Assembly (NCBI GenBank): GCA_037501455.1
Contig: CM074857.1
Location: forward strand, 122,313,501-122,377,500
Reading direction: 5' to 3'
Length of the DNA: 64,000 bases
Source: Lantana camara
Lineage: Eukaryota > Streptophyta > Magnoliopsida > Lamiales > Verbenaceae
A program made the position numbers and the translations under genes. Positions 1 to 12,122 of this stretch are shown piece after piece; positions within the stretch are counted from its first letter, which is position 1; every line of letters starts with the position of its first letter. The notes beneath the pieces are model-generated. The model was not told where the DNA came from. It made no database searches and worked only from the letters and a program-made list of their open reading frames with translations.

Positions 1-2102
1 CATTCATTAAAGAAGGGTAGTGGTCCGTCATTCTTTTTGAACCTCATCGTTGGGTTTCTCAACGATGTTCGTACTGAAGTGAAAGATATGGAGGAAACGT
101 TGTACGTATGTTATTCCCATTATAATTTTATACTAATTTTGTAATTCTTCTTTTTTGTGTGTGAACTTGATTTTCTTGTTCATTGATAGGAATCAACCAG
201 TTGTGGACTTCAAGAAAATGTTTTCTCATTTTATCAAGCTTAAAGGAAGTTCTTCATGGTATTATTACTCACACTTTAGATTGCATTGAGTGAAATAGAC
301 AACGTATCTTGTTATTATTTTCCCTAAATCGATGATTCTTTTGGTTTTTACTTATCCTATGTTCATGCTCTTGCACAGCTTTGGTGCTTGTCGGATTACA
401 GATGCATGTTCAACTCTACACGAAGCTATTAAGAACAAGTCTGTAGAAGGGTAAGATGGTTTCCGCAGTTGAAATATAATTTTCCAAAACTTTAGGGACT
501 TCTTTGCAATTATCCGGTACTCGTCGGTCGACATCCTTAATCTCCATTAATGTGATCTTGTGAGCATCCGATTAGAATTTAACAATAACATCTAATGACT
601 AATCTTTCTATAATATCATTATTTCTGAAGTTTGTGAAGAACTGTATGACATTAAATTTTAATATTTGGAAATGAATCTTAGTGAATGAATTTGGCATTG
701 AAGACACCATATTTCATGAGTATTTTCATGAGAGACGGAACCACATATAAGACAAGGGATGCTGATAATTCCTCCAACTTTAAAATTATCCCTATATATG
801 TAGTATCAGTTGCGGAGGTTGGGGTGTTCGGCTGCTCGTAACCCCCTTAACTATCAAGAAGTGACCTCTCTAACCCAGGGTCTTGGTCCCACCATTGCTA
901 TTCATCATTAGTTGGTTAGAGTAATAACAAACTACAATTATCTCTCTTTTTCGTTCTTACTGCATCTATCGTTACATGTTATTCGATTTAAGCTCTTATT
1001 TTACGTCAATTTATTGGATTTTAATAGCGAAACAAAACAACTCTGTTTACAATTTTCTCACTATTAAATTTTCTTACCCTTAACCAACTACCGGATATTA
1101 GTTTCTTAAAGTGTAAATTCTGCAGGTGTTTTTCAGTAATGGATGATATTCAACGCGAATACAATGTTCTACATATGCACTTGGAAGATATTAGGAAGGT
1201 GAAGAGCAATACTATGATTCCTCTTAATTTTTATGTTTTTTCTCTCTTTTTTTTCAGTTTATCTTCGATACTTTATTCAGTCGTGAATTCCATGTTTGTG
1301 CTTAAGTTGCTTATACATCGAGTTCTAAAAACGAAACTGTTTTCATTTGGAAATAAAATGAAAGGCATTGCAAAAATCTCTCACAAATGCTACTTCCTGG
1401 AAATACAACATGGGTTACAATGCTTGCATATTCCCCTATATCCATGCTAAATTACACAAATACCCCTTCTATCTTTCATTACAGATGGTCATTATGTGAT
1501 CTTATAAAATGGCGTAAATGTCATTTTGGTCTTTTCTTTGCCTATACATCGGCTACCGTTGAACGGTTATATATTTATTTACAGGGTTAATTACACTTTG
1601 GTATCCACACTATGCACGTTTTTTCACTTTACTGTTTGAACTTTCAATTATTAGTGGTAACCGTTTTCTTTTTGGTGGGGATTATTAGTGTAACCACTTA
1701 TTCTATTTAAGTAATTGCAGTTGGCTATACATGCAGTGCCAGTGCCTTCCGCCAGTCACCTCGACATGTGTCTGGCGGACGCAAGCATTTCCGGCATCGT
1801 CAGTGACTGATGTGAAACACCGTATGTGTAGCAAACTGCAATGATTTGAATAGTTTAGACAGTAATCATTAACGACGTTTGAAAGTTCGGATAGTCAAGT
1901 GAAATAACATGCATAGTTTGGATAGCAGAGTGTAATAATCAACCTTCATGACCACCTTGTTTTGATTACATTGTTCGTTACTGCATGAACTTTTTCGTGG
2001 TTTTATGGTATTAATTTTGCAAACGTTTGATTGTAGATTGAGTCAGAAATTGTCTCGAGGTCAACTGATATTAAACAGTTGGAGGACTGTGTAGGATTAT
2101 AA
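1..2102 (+). CDS. Histidine-phosphotransfer (AHP-like) protein lacking the phospho-accepting His; 5' part outside window
   Basis: Five exons join in frame: <1..101, 190..258, 379..450, 1126..1198, 2037..2102 (126 visible residues plus stop). All introns are GT-AG. HPt proteins relay phosphate from sensor kinases to response regulators in cytokinin signalling, moving between cytosol and nucleus. The peptide follows plant AHPs closely: VVDFKK, then LKGSSS, then FGACRITDAC, then NKSVEGCF. In canonical AHPs the active site reads HQLKGSS. Here the same place (codon 233-235) is Ile, in FIKLKGSS, so the site cannot accept phosphate. This resembles Arabidopsis AHP6, which has Asn there and inhibits cytokinin signalling. 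The acting role here is inferred, and relaxed constraint is the alternative. The first exon(s) with the start codon lie upstream of the window. Family assignment is strong. Confidence 0.85.
1584..1945. repeat. Foldback MITE inside the last intron of the HPt gene
   Basis: The left end (GGTTAATTACACTTTGGTAT...) and right end (...AGAGTGTAATAATCAACC) are inverted copies over about 36 bases with a few mismatches. The similarity continues inward around GTTTGAA and TTCAAAC. No ORF is present. It is a non-autonomous DNA element, superfamily not determined. Confidence 0.7.
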
Positions 2103-3484
2103 ATCCAGCATAATAATCTGTTCTGGGAGATATTTCAAGATTCTTTGTAAGATAGCACGATTATGTTCAGAAATATATTCTTGATTTTACTATGCTCCTT
2201 TACCTTAGATTAAGCTACTTTTTTCGACTATTTGATTGTATTATAGATTTCTGAAAATGGGTATTACGCCTCGCACCTGTATTTTAATTGCTGATTTCGT
2301 ATCCGGATTTTGTTTTCGTCATGTATTCTGGTTAATTACACCAACCTCCCCTATGTTTTGGTTTAATTACACCAACCTCCCATGTTAGTATGTGTAATTT
2401 GGGCGTTTTGATGATTAGAAGAGTTTTCTGAAAAATTTAACAGCAGCAGTTTTCTTTATTTGGTTTTGGCGTGAACAAGGTTGTTTCAATAACATTTAGA
2501 GCCAACTTTATCCAAAAATTTTAAATTAGCTTTACTATAAGTGAAAATGTAAATTAATCACTTTTTTTTTTTTTTAATCTATACTAAAATTCTTTGTAAA
2601 GCTTCCAAGAATCTTCATTTATGGTTTGAATAACAGCTTTCCTACGGGTATTTATTGATTTTTTTTTTATTTTTTTATTTTTGGTGACAAGTATTTATTG
2701 AATCTTTTATTTTTTACACACTTGCGGCGTAAATTTTCAAAGAGAAATATTAATTTTAGTTTTATCTTCAAGGATGGTAAATATAATTCGCCATCATTGT
2801 GTAAAACAAATGAGTACAACAATAGAAATTAATGATTACAAGAATAATTAAGGAGATCTAAAATCAATATAAAAGATATAATTCGCCAACTAATTATTTT
2901 ATATGTGTACTGTAAGAGATTATTTACAAGATTACAAGAAGCGGATAAAGAGTATAATATCATTGAACAAGAATCAACCCGACAAGGGACCAAACGTGGA
3001 AGACTGCTTATAGAACACATTGTGCCTAACATTTACTCAAAACTTTTAAAAACATCAAACTTGAAAAGAAATCACTATTGTCATGTCCCCGACACCTCTC
3101 ACGTAATAAACTTAAAAAGGAATCAATTTGTCATATCCGTATTGTTCGTGCCCGTGCATTATAACAGTTAGCCATCTCTCTTTACAGGTTCATATGAATC
3201 CAATTTGGAGCATTCAAATACATCAAATGGTCAATATCACTGCACATTTTCTAGTTAACACCACTCTTTACAAAGTGCAAGTTTCAAAAATTTTGTAATT
3301 AAATTGATAATTAATTGGGCAAGTTGTTTCCTCATTTTACAGACTGTAGATGTACTATTCAGAGAAAACAATACATAGGAGAACTAGGTTTGGACAGATT
3401 ACATCAGATATCCCTTTGAAGCTACCATTAATGTACAAACATGGCTCTGTAGATCTATTTCTTCTGCTCCAAAAACGCAGAAGA
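2103..3484. other. Intergenic, AT-rich, no supported gene
   Basis: This is the 3' flank of the HPt gene. A short direct repeat of TTAATTACACCAACCTCCC lies at about 2334-2390 and looks like a MITE remnant. Poly-T tracts lie at 2563-2574 and 2660-2680. Short ORFs (for example 2905-3171) show no recognisable protein and are not annotated. Confidence 0.5.
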
Positions 3485-4199
3485 TCAGCCTCTGTTAGTT
3501 CTAATTTCCGATTCAAGAATATCGATTGCATCAATCTTACCTGAAATCAGCAGGATATCCAAAATAGATACATGGATTGAACAAACTTCTAGTCTAAAAC
3601 TTTCTACTCTCTCTCATTTTATCGACAATTTTTCAACAGGATAAAATAGCCCATCACCAATGGGGGATAATTACCCTGATATTCCCTGAGGTTTGGCCTA
3701 ATTACACAAAGTTCCCTTGATGTTTGAGAAATTAAAAGAACTTCCCTGTCAATGAATTTACGGCTGTATTTTGCCCATACCTCTGAATATTGAACTTTAA
3801 ACTCATTGACAACAAACATGCATAAGCAAACCTTCCGGTTTGTAGGGTAAGTTGTAATTTCTCAAACCTCAGGAAATATGTAGTTGTGAAATAATTAGGT
3901 CAAACCTCAAGGTATGTCAGTGAAATTATCCCTACTAATTTTTGCGGCAAAATACAGCATGAAAGCCGCCTGACATAACAAACGACCAATGTATTGGTCA
4001 AGAAATGATATGTTGTATTCGTACTCAACTAGCTCACATTAAACTCTTGAAAACTAATTCTAAAATATTGAAAGTGTTCTATGACTTCCCAAATGCAAAC
4101 AAAAATTCTGAAAATATGAAAGACCAGGACAGGGTCGCACCTGCCAATAGTATCACCGGAGCTAGCAGGCATGATATAAACCCGATTGCTCCATATTCT
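3485..4199 (-). CDS. Possible last exons of an unidentified small membrane protein
   Basis: On the minus strand, 4199..4141 reads YGAIGFISCLLAPVILLA, a strongly hydrophobic stretch. It ends at a GT donor. A candidate acceptor (TTTCAG) precedes 3540, and joining keeps the frame to give GKIDAIDILESEIRTNRG and a stop at 3485. Reading through the donor instead gives a second possible C-terminus (GATLSWSFIFSEF... stop near 4080). Earlier exons were not found with confidence between 4210 and 4480. The family is not recognised. A MITE sits in the proposed intron. This could be a gene tail or chance. Confidence 0.3.
3663..3932. repeat. Long-terminal-inverted-repeat MITE
   Basis: The first ~80 bases (GGGATAATTACCCTGATATT..., CTGAGGTTTGGCCTAATTA) recur as the reverse complement at the right end (...GACCTAATTA, ACCTCAAGG, AAATTATCCC). 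No coding capacity. The same CCTGAGGTTTG...CTAATTA core occurs in the foldback element at 16756, so both belong to one broad family. Confidence 0.75.
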
Positions 4200-4709
4200 C
4201 TAAAAGAGGTGTAATAATCAGCTTAGACTGTATTTGCATAACTCCATCTGAAAAGTTGAAATCAAAATATTGTGTTCAGCTAAAAATACAGGGAAAAAAG
4301 CATACACAATGAGTGAAATTTGCAGCAGTTGCAGTTATGGCTCAAGCTCAACCATCCGCAATCATAAATACCAAGAATATACAAAGTTGAAAGGTATAAA
4401 GAATCTAATTCCAGGCTACGATTTAAAATCATTGGCAAATAAATACTCAACAATCGAGAAAATCATAATATGAAATTTAAAAACCAACAATATATCAATT
4501 ATTATTAGATAATTATTGTCTATCAATTATTATTAGATAATAGATAATTATTGTACCTTTTCTTTGGTTATGTGTCCCTTTTTTGGAGGGAGAGGGGCAT
4601 CATGGGCAAACCACATAATTTCACGAAGAAAAATGTTTACCAAATCAATTTCTTCACATTAAAACACTGTCTAGGATATTAAAATTGTGAATATCTTGTT
4701 TACCAATAG

Positions 4710-6486
4710 TTAGATATCGCTCTTGTATTGGCTCCACAAGAAATCATCATCTTCATCATCTTCATCATCCGACTTGACAGGGCTTTGCTCTTTAACAGAA
4801 TCATTTCGAACATCTCCATTCTCTTCTTCCTCAACACCCTCATCTTTTGCTTCTTCAACCTTCATGATGCATTACAAACCATTAAAAAAAAGAGTAATAA
4901 AATAAAACATAAAAAAAAAAAATCACTCATCAAAAATAGCAAAACATACATTAGCATTTGAATTCCCCTCATCTGCCACTTCATTATCAGTCAAATCTAC
5001 AGCACCATCATTACCAGCATTTGGATTTTCTTTTGCTGCCATTTGCTTTACACGTGCTTCCACCGTTTCATAATGGGAAAAATCTGCAAAAAGAATATTA
5101 AACATGTAGAAAGATAAATATTCAAATAAAACATCTGAAAGTACTTATTCTTCTGGCAATAAATCTTTTAGACAAGAGGAGAGAGATTAGGGAATCACTC
5201 TACCTTTAGAACGGTTCGAGAAAGCTTCATGAAGCCTCATTGGATGCTGCCTTTCTTCTTTTTTGTATTTCAACATTACTTGCCGGCGAGTACGATCAGG
5301 AAAAAGCTGTTGAATCATAGAAAAATCTGTCCCAAACTGACGAACAGCCTACAAATACATGAGCGTTTGAAAACTCTTTAAAAAAAAAGGTATTTCTGCG
5401 TTTTAGGTATTTTTTTAGCACTTACGTAGTGTTTGGGTTTTTGGAAAACCAACTTCGGCTTTGAGAAGCTAAAAGAAAATAGAAGCACCTAAGGACCGAC
5501 TTTTGGTTTTAGCTTCTAAGGTTATTTTCTAAATAAGTTGAAGTTTATTTATCGTAGTAAAAGGGTTTCTCAACTTAATTCTCAAAACACTAACTAGTAC
5601 TTCTTGGTGTTTTTCACTTTATTTTCTTCCCAACCACTCCCTACTTTACCAATTCAACTTTTTTACAATTTCACCTTCTACTTTAAGTCTTTAACTTCTC
5701 CAAATGCATAAGATTTTCCAAACACCTTCATATTACAAAGAGGATTCAAGAATAAATTCCAACAGATAAAAAGGGATAAATGGCACGCCTATGCAAGAAA
5801 TGACAGCAAGATGCTAAATTTGTAGGCAACCAGAAACCAAAGTCCTGAGAGGGCAAAACTCTCTTTATTCATTCAAAGACCTGCAAAGCATTATTAATGT
5901 GCTTATTCATATATATTCAAGTATCAGGAAAGCATACCTCGTAGAACAGCTCTGTATCCTGTTTAGACCATCTTATGGTGCGTGGTTTGTTCATATAGGT
6001 TTGATAGTTAAAGAGCAAAGAACTCTCCTCAACTACAGGAATTTCTTCTTCATAATCATTCTCTCCATCTTGGTTCAAATTAAAGTCCTCGTCTTCAGCA
6101 TATTGGCCTGAAGAATTACCATTACTGCAAAAGCAGAAATAACCAGAACACACATCATTGCCATGTTGAAAATAATGCAACACACTTTCTAAAACATTCT
6201 CAGCAACAAAAAAATGTTCAAAGAGATAAAGATACAAAAATAATTCACAAGCATGGTATATAACTCAAAGTACAATACTGTAGTAGGGTTTAACTTTGCT
6301 AAGTTTGTGCTGCACCCTCAACGAGCAGTAATTCTTTTTCAAAGAAAAATATAACACAGGTGAATGTTTTTTAAAACTGTTGAGGTTCTAGTACCCCAAA
6401 ACCAGATCAAATTCAACATTTACTATCTTTCGGTTAATGGATAAGATCACTGGCGGAGTCACAGCCTTTTAAGAGGTTTCATTTAA

Positions 6487-6517
<31 letters not shown>

Positions 6518-9012
6518 CTGACTTGAGGATTATATAAATATATAGTTGTATACATAGATTAATGTAATATTGTGATGATAATGGTCTTTTTGACCCGCCC
6601 TAATAAAGATACAGAATCACATCACATTGCTATCATATAGTGAAATTATTTGAACTAGATTAAAAAGAATTTATCCTACTTACAATTAGGACATTATAAT
6701 GAAATCTCAATTTAATATTCCAACTTAATTTTGAAACTTATGAAGAAGACAGATATTAATATAAAACTATAACAACATGTTCATATAACCAATTCAATGT
6801 GCACAATAAGTATAGAAGTTGGCTGAATTAAGGGCGAATCTGCAAGAGAAGCTTCGATTTAAGGCAAGTCAGGAAGAAATGTGCAAAAGTCTAAATTATA
6901 AAATATAATTTCAAGAAGTATCCAAATTATTTTGGTATTTAGATCAACACAAAAGAAGATTCTTGAGTCATAATCTGAAATTCTTTTCTACAACAAAATA
7001 ATATTGCAAATGGCGACCCAAACATTCGTTTTTAATCAAACTGATATTGAAATTTAAATACGTTTGGTACTATAGCTTTTATTGACCCCACTGAGTCACA
7101 TTTCTGGCTGAGTCACTGGAAGAGATAATATTACCTTTGGTTCGTCGCTTGTGCTCCTCCTCCTGTTTCTGTTGCTGTTGCTGCCGCTGCTGCTGCCGCC
7201 GCCTCTGCTTCTTCCTTTTTCTGAAAAATATTAGAACAAGAAAATTTCTTAAATACAAACAATGAATTCACAATTATCGTGAAGAATATGCTGCAGAATA
7301 TTTCCTTTAAAAATTCTCATACCATACGCAATTGATAATACATCGATAACAGTAAGTAGTAATTTCTGGTGCACAATTCTACATACCATCTGTTTCTCCC
7401 TGTGCTCTGCTAGAAGAATTAAATCCCTAAGAGGCACCTTTTCATAGTCAATCTCATCTTCGGGAGTTTCAAGTAAAGCCTGGTTCACTGTATTGAAAAG
7501 GTTTTCCACTTTAGTACATATATTATGAACCAAAATCAACTGTAACCCTAAATTCCCATTTTCACATCACAATACCTCGTCTTCTCCTGGTAGAGTGAGA
7601 GAACTTTTTAGGCTTTGCATCTGCATCCTTATCTGATGACTCCTTGGCCTTATTTCTCTTTCTAGCTGGTTTTTCTTTATCTTCATTTTTTTTATACTTC
7701 CGTTTAGTCTTTTTTGCTTGTGATTCGTTCTCTGGTTGAAGTGCTTCACTATTAATGTTTTCCTCCTCACTAGGAGGATATTCAGCAGCATGCTCTCCAT
7801 TATCAAGGAGTTCTTCATTGGTTGCATCTACTAGTTCAGAGAAATTAGTGTTGGTTTTTCTTGGCCTTAATGATCTACGAGTTTCGTTCTCCTGAGTAGA
7901 TGGTGGAGAATTTTGCTGATGTGGAGAAGGATCTGATCCAGTGTTCTTTGCTCGACGAGAAGCCTAATAAGCGTAAATGAATAATCCAACAGCAATCAGA
8001 AAAGCAAACCCTTCAAAAAAAGCAGTCCTGCACTTTTTGTGTTTTTTAAATACTTTAGGAGTGTTTGGAAACCAGCTTGTGCTTTTTCAGCAGAAATAAA
8101 CTAGAAGCTAGAACAACAAAGGATCAACTTCTAGCTTAAAGGTTATTTCGTAAATAAATGGAACTATGAAAGTTTGTTTAATCTAATAAAAATGCTTCTC
8201 AAATATTCTTTTCCCCCAAATATTCACATGCTCTTTTTGAACTTCAAACTTTTTTTCTCCAAACACTCATTCTTTTAATACTCCAACTTTTTACAACTGC
8301 AGTTTCTGCTTCTCTTTATCCAAAAGCAAAGTAGAGGCTTTCACAAACACACCAAAAGAGCAGAACAACAATAATCCAAATTCTAATACCTATATATGTA
8401 TGTGTATATATATATGTATATATAAATATATAAGAGCTTACAAGTTTTGCAGGAACTTCTGACAGATTACTGCTTGAATCCAACTGATTCATCTCCATAA
8501 GATTCACAGAGTCTTCATTCAAAGGAACTTCAGAGTCGGTTGTCAAGATTTGAGGAAATTCTAGAGATGAAAGATCAAGAACATCATCGTGTTGAAATGA
8601 TTCATTTTCTCCATAATTAACTTTAGGTGGTGGAACAGAATCAGGGGCACTGGCTTCACATAGCTCTTTCTCTTCATGAAATTGTACCTTTGGCTTAGGC
8701 TGAAATTTTCCAGTTCTCTGTCCTGGACAATAAAAGTCAATATCAATATCCGGCAGTTGGAAACACAAATAAAAACCCCTTTAAAAATTCATTGTACCGG
8801 GTTTAGTTGTTAAATCAGATGTAATTATTGAATCCATTACATCCATATCCTGCAATTGAGACCTCAAAATTAAATTCAAAATAGTTGTTAAATCAGATGT
8901 AATTATAGAATTGATTCACCAAATTTACCTCTCTTTCCAATTCTCTATCATGCATCTGACACGTTAAAGGTTCTAAGTCTTTTGATAATTCAGGACAAGT
9001 GGAAATATCACC
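4710..9012 (-). CDS. BDP1: Transcription factor TFIIIB component B'' (BDP1) homolog, SANT/Myb domain
   Basis: B'' is the TFIIIB subunit that, with TBP and BRF1, recruits RNA polymerase III to tRNA and 5S genes in the nucleus. Coding exons (minus strand order): 9012..8929, 8849..8798, 8722..8442, 7963..7576, 7487..7387, 7220..7135, 6124..5938, 5348..5204, 5083..4950, 4859..4710. All phases agree. An N-terminal GKFQPKPK motif is followed by a basic, Lys/Arg-rich region (KKFSHSTRRRR), then LETPEDEIDYEKVPLRDLILLAEH. An Ala-rich run follows, then the SANT domain (about residues 359-422: RWSKQDTELFYE, AVRQFGTDFSMIQQLFPDRTRRQV). The tail is acidic and ends DDFLWSQYKSDI. The start is uncertain: ATG at 8955 (about 516 aa) or ATG in the 8798-8849 exon. 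Upstream codons in 8956-9012 are open but lack a clear start. Confidence 0.88.
5429..5726. repeat. hAT-like MITE (GTGTTTGG...CCAAACACC) in BDP1 intron
   Basis: The ends GTGTTTGGGTTTTTGG and TTTTCCAAACACC are inverted, with AGCTTCTAAGGTTATTT in the interior. The element at 8060-8268 has the same ends and the same internal motif, so this is a dispersed family. No ORF. Confidence 0.6.
6487..6512. repeat. 26-base poly(C) tract in BDP1 intron
   Basis: An uninterrupted run of C on the plus strand, so poly(G) in the BDP1 pre-mRNA. It lies in the ~1.0-kb intron between the exons ending at 6124 and starting at 7135. The rest of that intron is AT-rich. Confidence 0.9.
7146..7213 (-). repeat. Imperfect GCN (alanine) codon repeat inside a BDP1 exon
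   Basis: On the minus strand the codons GCA/GCG/GCC run for eight consecutive Ala, then alternate with Thr. This is a coding trinucleotide tract likely to vary in length between individuals (inference). It lies between the LLAEH region and the SANT domain. Confidence 0.7.
8060..8268. repeat. hAT-like MITE, second copy in BDP1 intron
   Basis: The ends AGTGTTTGG and CCAAACACT are inverted, and the internal TAGCTTAAAGGTTATTT is shared with the copy at 5429-5726. No coding capacity. Confidence 0.6.
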
Positions 9013-9895
9013 CTGAGTGCCAATGAGAAAGGAGAAAAAGTATTGCACATGACTGGAAGAACAATTTCAGCAAAACTCAAATCAATGTTTTCTTCAAGAT
9101 GGAGGAAAATTGTAACAGCACAAACATCTTCATGTTCTAACAGTGCTTTCAATTCCCACGAGCAACGGGTTTCCGAAATAACCACACCTGCGAATAACAC
9201 GCCTGTCAACTGATGTCGAGATTCCCTTCTTCAACAAAATAAGAACTATGTGGAAAGACACCATACAAGACAACCCCTCAAAAAAGAGAAAAAGAAGCTA
9301 AAATCGATGCGAATGATACTGAAATAACACATTAGTTATTGCATTACTCATAATATAAGATAACATCTGAAACCTTTAATGATAATTTTTGAGCTAGTTT
9401 TACAAAATACAATGCAATGCAACACTTATTTCTTTCTTGATAGTATTAGCCAAAAAGATTCTTGGCTTTTTTGGTTTCTTCTTGCCCATAACAATATAAA
9501 TTTCGAATCCAAATTTCAGACTCATGGGAATTTCACTTTCTCCCAAGAAACTTATAGTACATTATATATAGCACAAATTAACGCCTCAACTCCATCAATT
9601 GAGTTCACAGTAACTGATGAACAGGGGAAACAAGCAAAAGCCACAGAGACACGAAAGCAAAGCCAAAAACTTTGTTAGATTCATGAGAATAAAATACAAA
9701 TAATACCCTCTAAAGAGTTAAAGCTTAAAAGGCTAAATGGCTACCTCATTTGCTCAATATACATCTAACAAAGTCTGATTCCTTGAAACACAATCGATTT
9801 CAGAAGAAAGAACAAACTCAGAACAAGAATGATAGTTTAACTTCTGAAGTAAAAAAGAAACATGCTCAGAACCAGCCCATTGTTAAGAAAGCTAC

Positions 9896-10030
9896 CTTGA
9901 ACGAAATAGAGGTCGTCCCGACAAAGGTAATATACGTCACGGCGGTGCTCGGCGTAGGTAGGCGGCGGATTAAGGCGCCGCTTAGTGAGTGTGAGCGTCT
10001 TGAGCCGTCGCGACTATTTGGGGGGGTTTT
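9896..10030 (-). other. Probable non-coding first exon and 5' UTR of the BDP1 gene
   Basis: This is an unusually GC-rich patch (GCGGCGCC, CGCCGAGCACCGCCG on the minus strand) with no ATG. It ends at a good donor, TTCAAG|GTAGC, at 9896/9895. It sits immediately upstream of the BDP1 coding exons, so it probably marks the transcription start region. The span 9013-9895 would then be intron. No coding exon could be supported there, although an open stretch at 9000-9200 was examined. Confidence 0.5.
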
Positions 10031-12122
10031 TGCTTAGGAGTTGGGGTTCAATTGTAATTGAGTATTTAAGGAGGTTAATATTTAATTATTATTTTCTTTT
10101 TTTGATCCTAGGTTAATATATTATTTCAAAAATCATTTAATATTTTATTACCACAATTAAGATTGTACCGTAAATTGCACTACGAGGTATTTTAAGAGGT
10201 CGTCGAACAAAGCCAACGAATCATACAACTTAGACACACGAACTATCGTCAATTAAACAAATTAGTTGGTCGAAATAAAAAGTTTAAGGGTCAAATATTA
10301 AAAATAGTAAGAGTCCTTCCTCTCCAAGTATCTCCAAGTGTAGTTGGTAATTAGATGTATATCAAAAATGTGAAGTATCATAATTTTAAATTAGGTAGAT
10401 ATAATCTTAATATTAAAATTTGAAAGTGTGGATTATTTGAGTTTGTAAGGTGGGTGATAAAGGCTTGGCTTTAAACTTGAAGTTATGTTAAATATTAATA
10501 GTTGTATAAATAATTCATACACATATCAAATATCAAATTAGATTAACTAAGAACAGCTAAATTCGAAATCCGTCGAACAAATCATTTGATTAACTAAAAA
10601 CAGCTAAATTCGAAATCCGCCGAACAAATCCATTTATTTATATATTTATATTTTTTTGAGAGGATTCCAACCTATTATGTCCCATAAATCTAGGGTTCCT
10701 AGGATGAAATTTAATTTGCATCGATCCTAATTCTAGAATTTTTAACATTCTAAATTGATCAAAGAAAGAAATAATATTTTTGAAAAGATCTGAGCCTGTG
10801 AATTCAAACAAAATAGAATTGTTCTTACCATAGAATATTTGTTTTTAATACAAATTTCCCGCCTATTATATTTATTCAGTTTAATTTAATAATTTTTTAA
10901 ATTTAGGGAGTTTTTTATTTCAAATAATTACCTCAAATTACTTTTTTAAAAGAAATTATAATATGGAATATATACTTATGAAATTAAATTTCATAAACCA
11001 ATTTATAAGTAAAACTCTCTTAACTCGGTGTTTATTTTTTTAATATCACATTGTAACATATGTATTATGTTTGGTTGAGATAATTATTTAAAATCCAAAC
11101 ACTCTCTAAATTAATAAATTATCATTGAAGTTTAAAAATATTAAATAAATAAATTAAATTTTATTTACAACGAAATTTATAAATTGTTTTCATTTTGATT
11201 AAACTAAATCGAATAAATATAGCAGGTGGGAAATTTGTATTAAAAATAAATATGGTATAATGACAACAACTCATTTTTTCAAATTCGTAGATTTAGATCT
11301 TTCCATAAATATTATTTATTTTTTTCATGTAAAATAGATAAAAACATTGATTTTGATGAAAAGAACAAAAAATGAGACGTATTATTAATTTTAAGGACTT
11401 AAAAGATACTTTTAAAACATTGAGGAATAAAGTGATGTAAAATTGAAACTTTAGGAACCATTTTAGAATTACAAATAGTAAAATGACCATAATAGCCTTG
11501 AGTAAGGTAAAAAATTCATTAGAATTTGATCAGAAGGACTTAAGTGAGACGAATTATTAACTTTAGGGACTCAAGTGTCACTTATAGAACATTAAGGATT
11601 AAAATGATACAAAATGGAAACTTTGGGGACCAAATATGACGTTTACTCTTTAAAATATAATTTGGACAATTTTATAAAATATTAAAAAACATTTTATTAC
11701 TCTATAGTGTTAATCTTTTTTAATCCAATTTTTGGGGTATTTTGCATTTTAGTACCCAACTTTTGACATTTTACATTTTAGTACCCAACCTTTGAATTTT
11801 GTTGCACTTAAATACCCAATTTTAGATCCGGCCACTAAGAAAATGACATGTATTTTGAACTTATTGACTGAATTTGAATTTGGACACTTAATTGAAACAA
11901 AATTCAAATATTAAAGTGCAAAACAACCCTACTCAATAATAACAAAACCCCAATAAAAAACCCTATGAAGATTTACTTTCTACATAAACGTCATGGACGA
12001 TCGTCACTTATTCCGAACCAAGTAGCAAAATGCACGTACAAGACCAAGTAGGCTAATCAATCTTGCAAACAAAAGCCATTTACACATTACAATTGCTCAC
12101 ACTCTTAGCTACACTTTGAAGT
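10031..12122. other. Intergenic repeat-rich spacer between BDP1 and chlorophyllase
   Basis: AT-rich, with no gene seen. It contains a ~46-bp tandem duplication at 10544-10636 (unit includes CAGCTAAATTCGAAATCCG) and a long-TIR MITE at 10821-11267. Two diverged copies of a low-complexity repeat (GGACTTAA...GATAC...GAAACTTT) lie at about 11350-11465 and 11520-11645. A related repeat is at 58690-58780. Confidence 0.6.
10821..11267. repeat. MITE with ~60-bp terminal inverted repeats
   Basis: Left GTTCTTACCATAGAATATTT...TTAATACAAATTTCCCGCC matches, as reverse complement, right GGTGGGAAATTTGTATTAA...TATGGTATAATGAC, with a few mismatches. The interior is AT-rich and non-coding. Confidence 0.7.
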
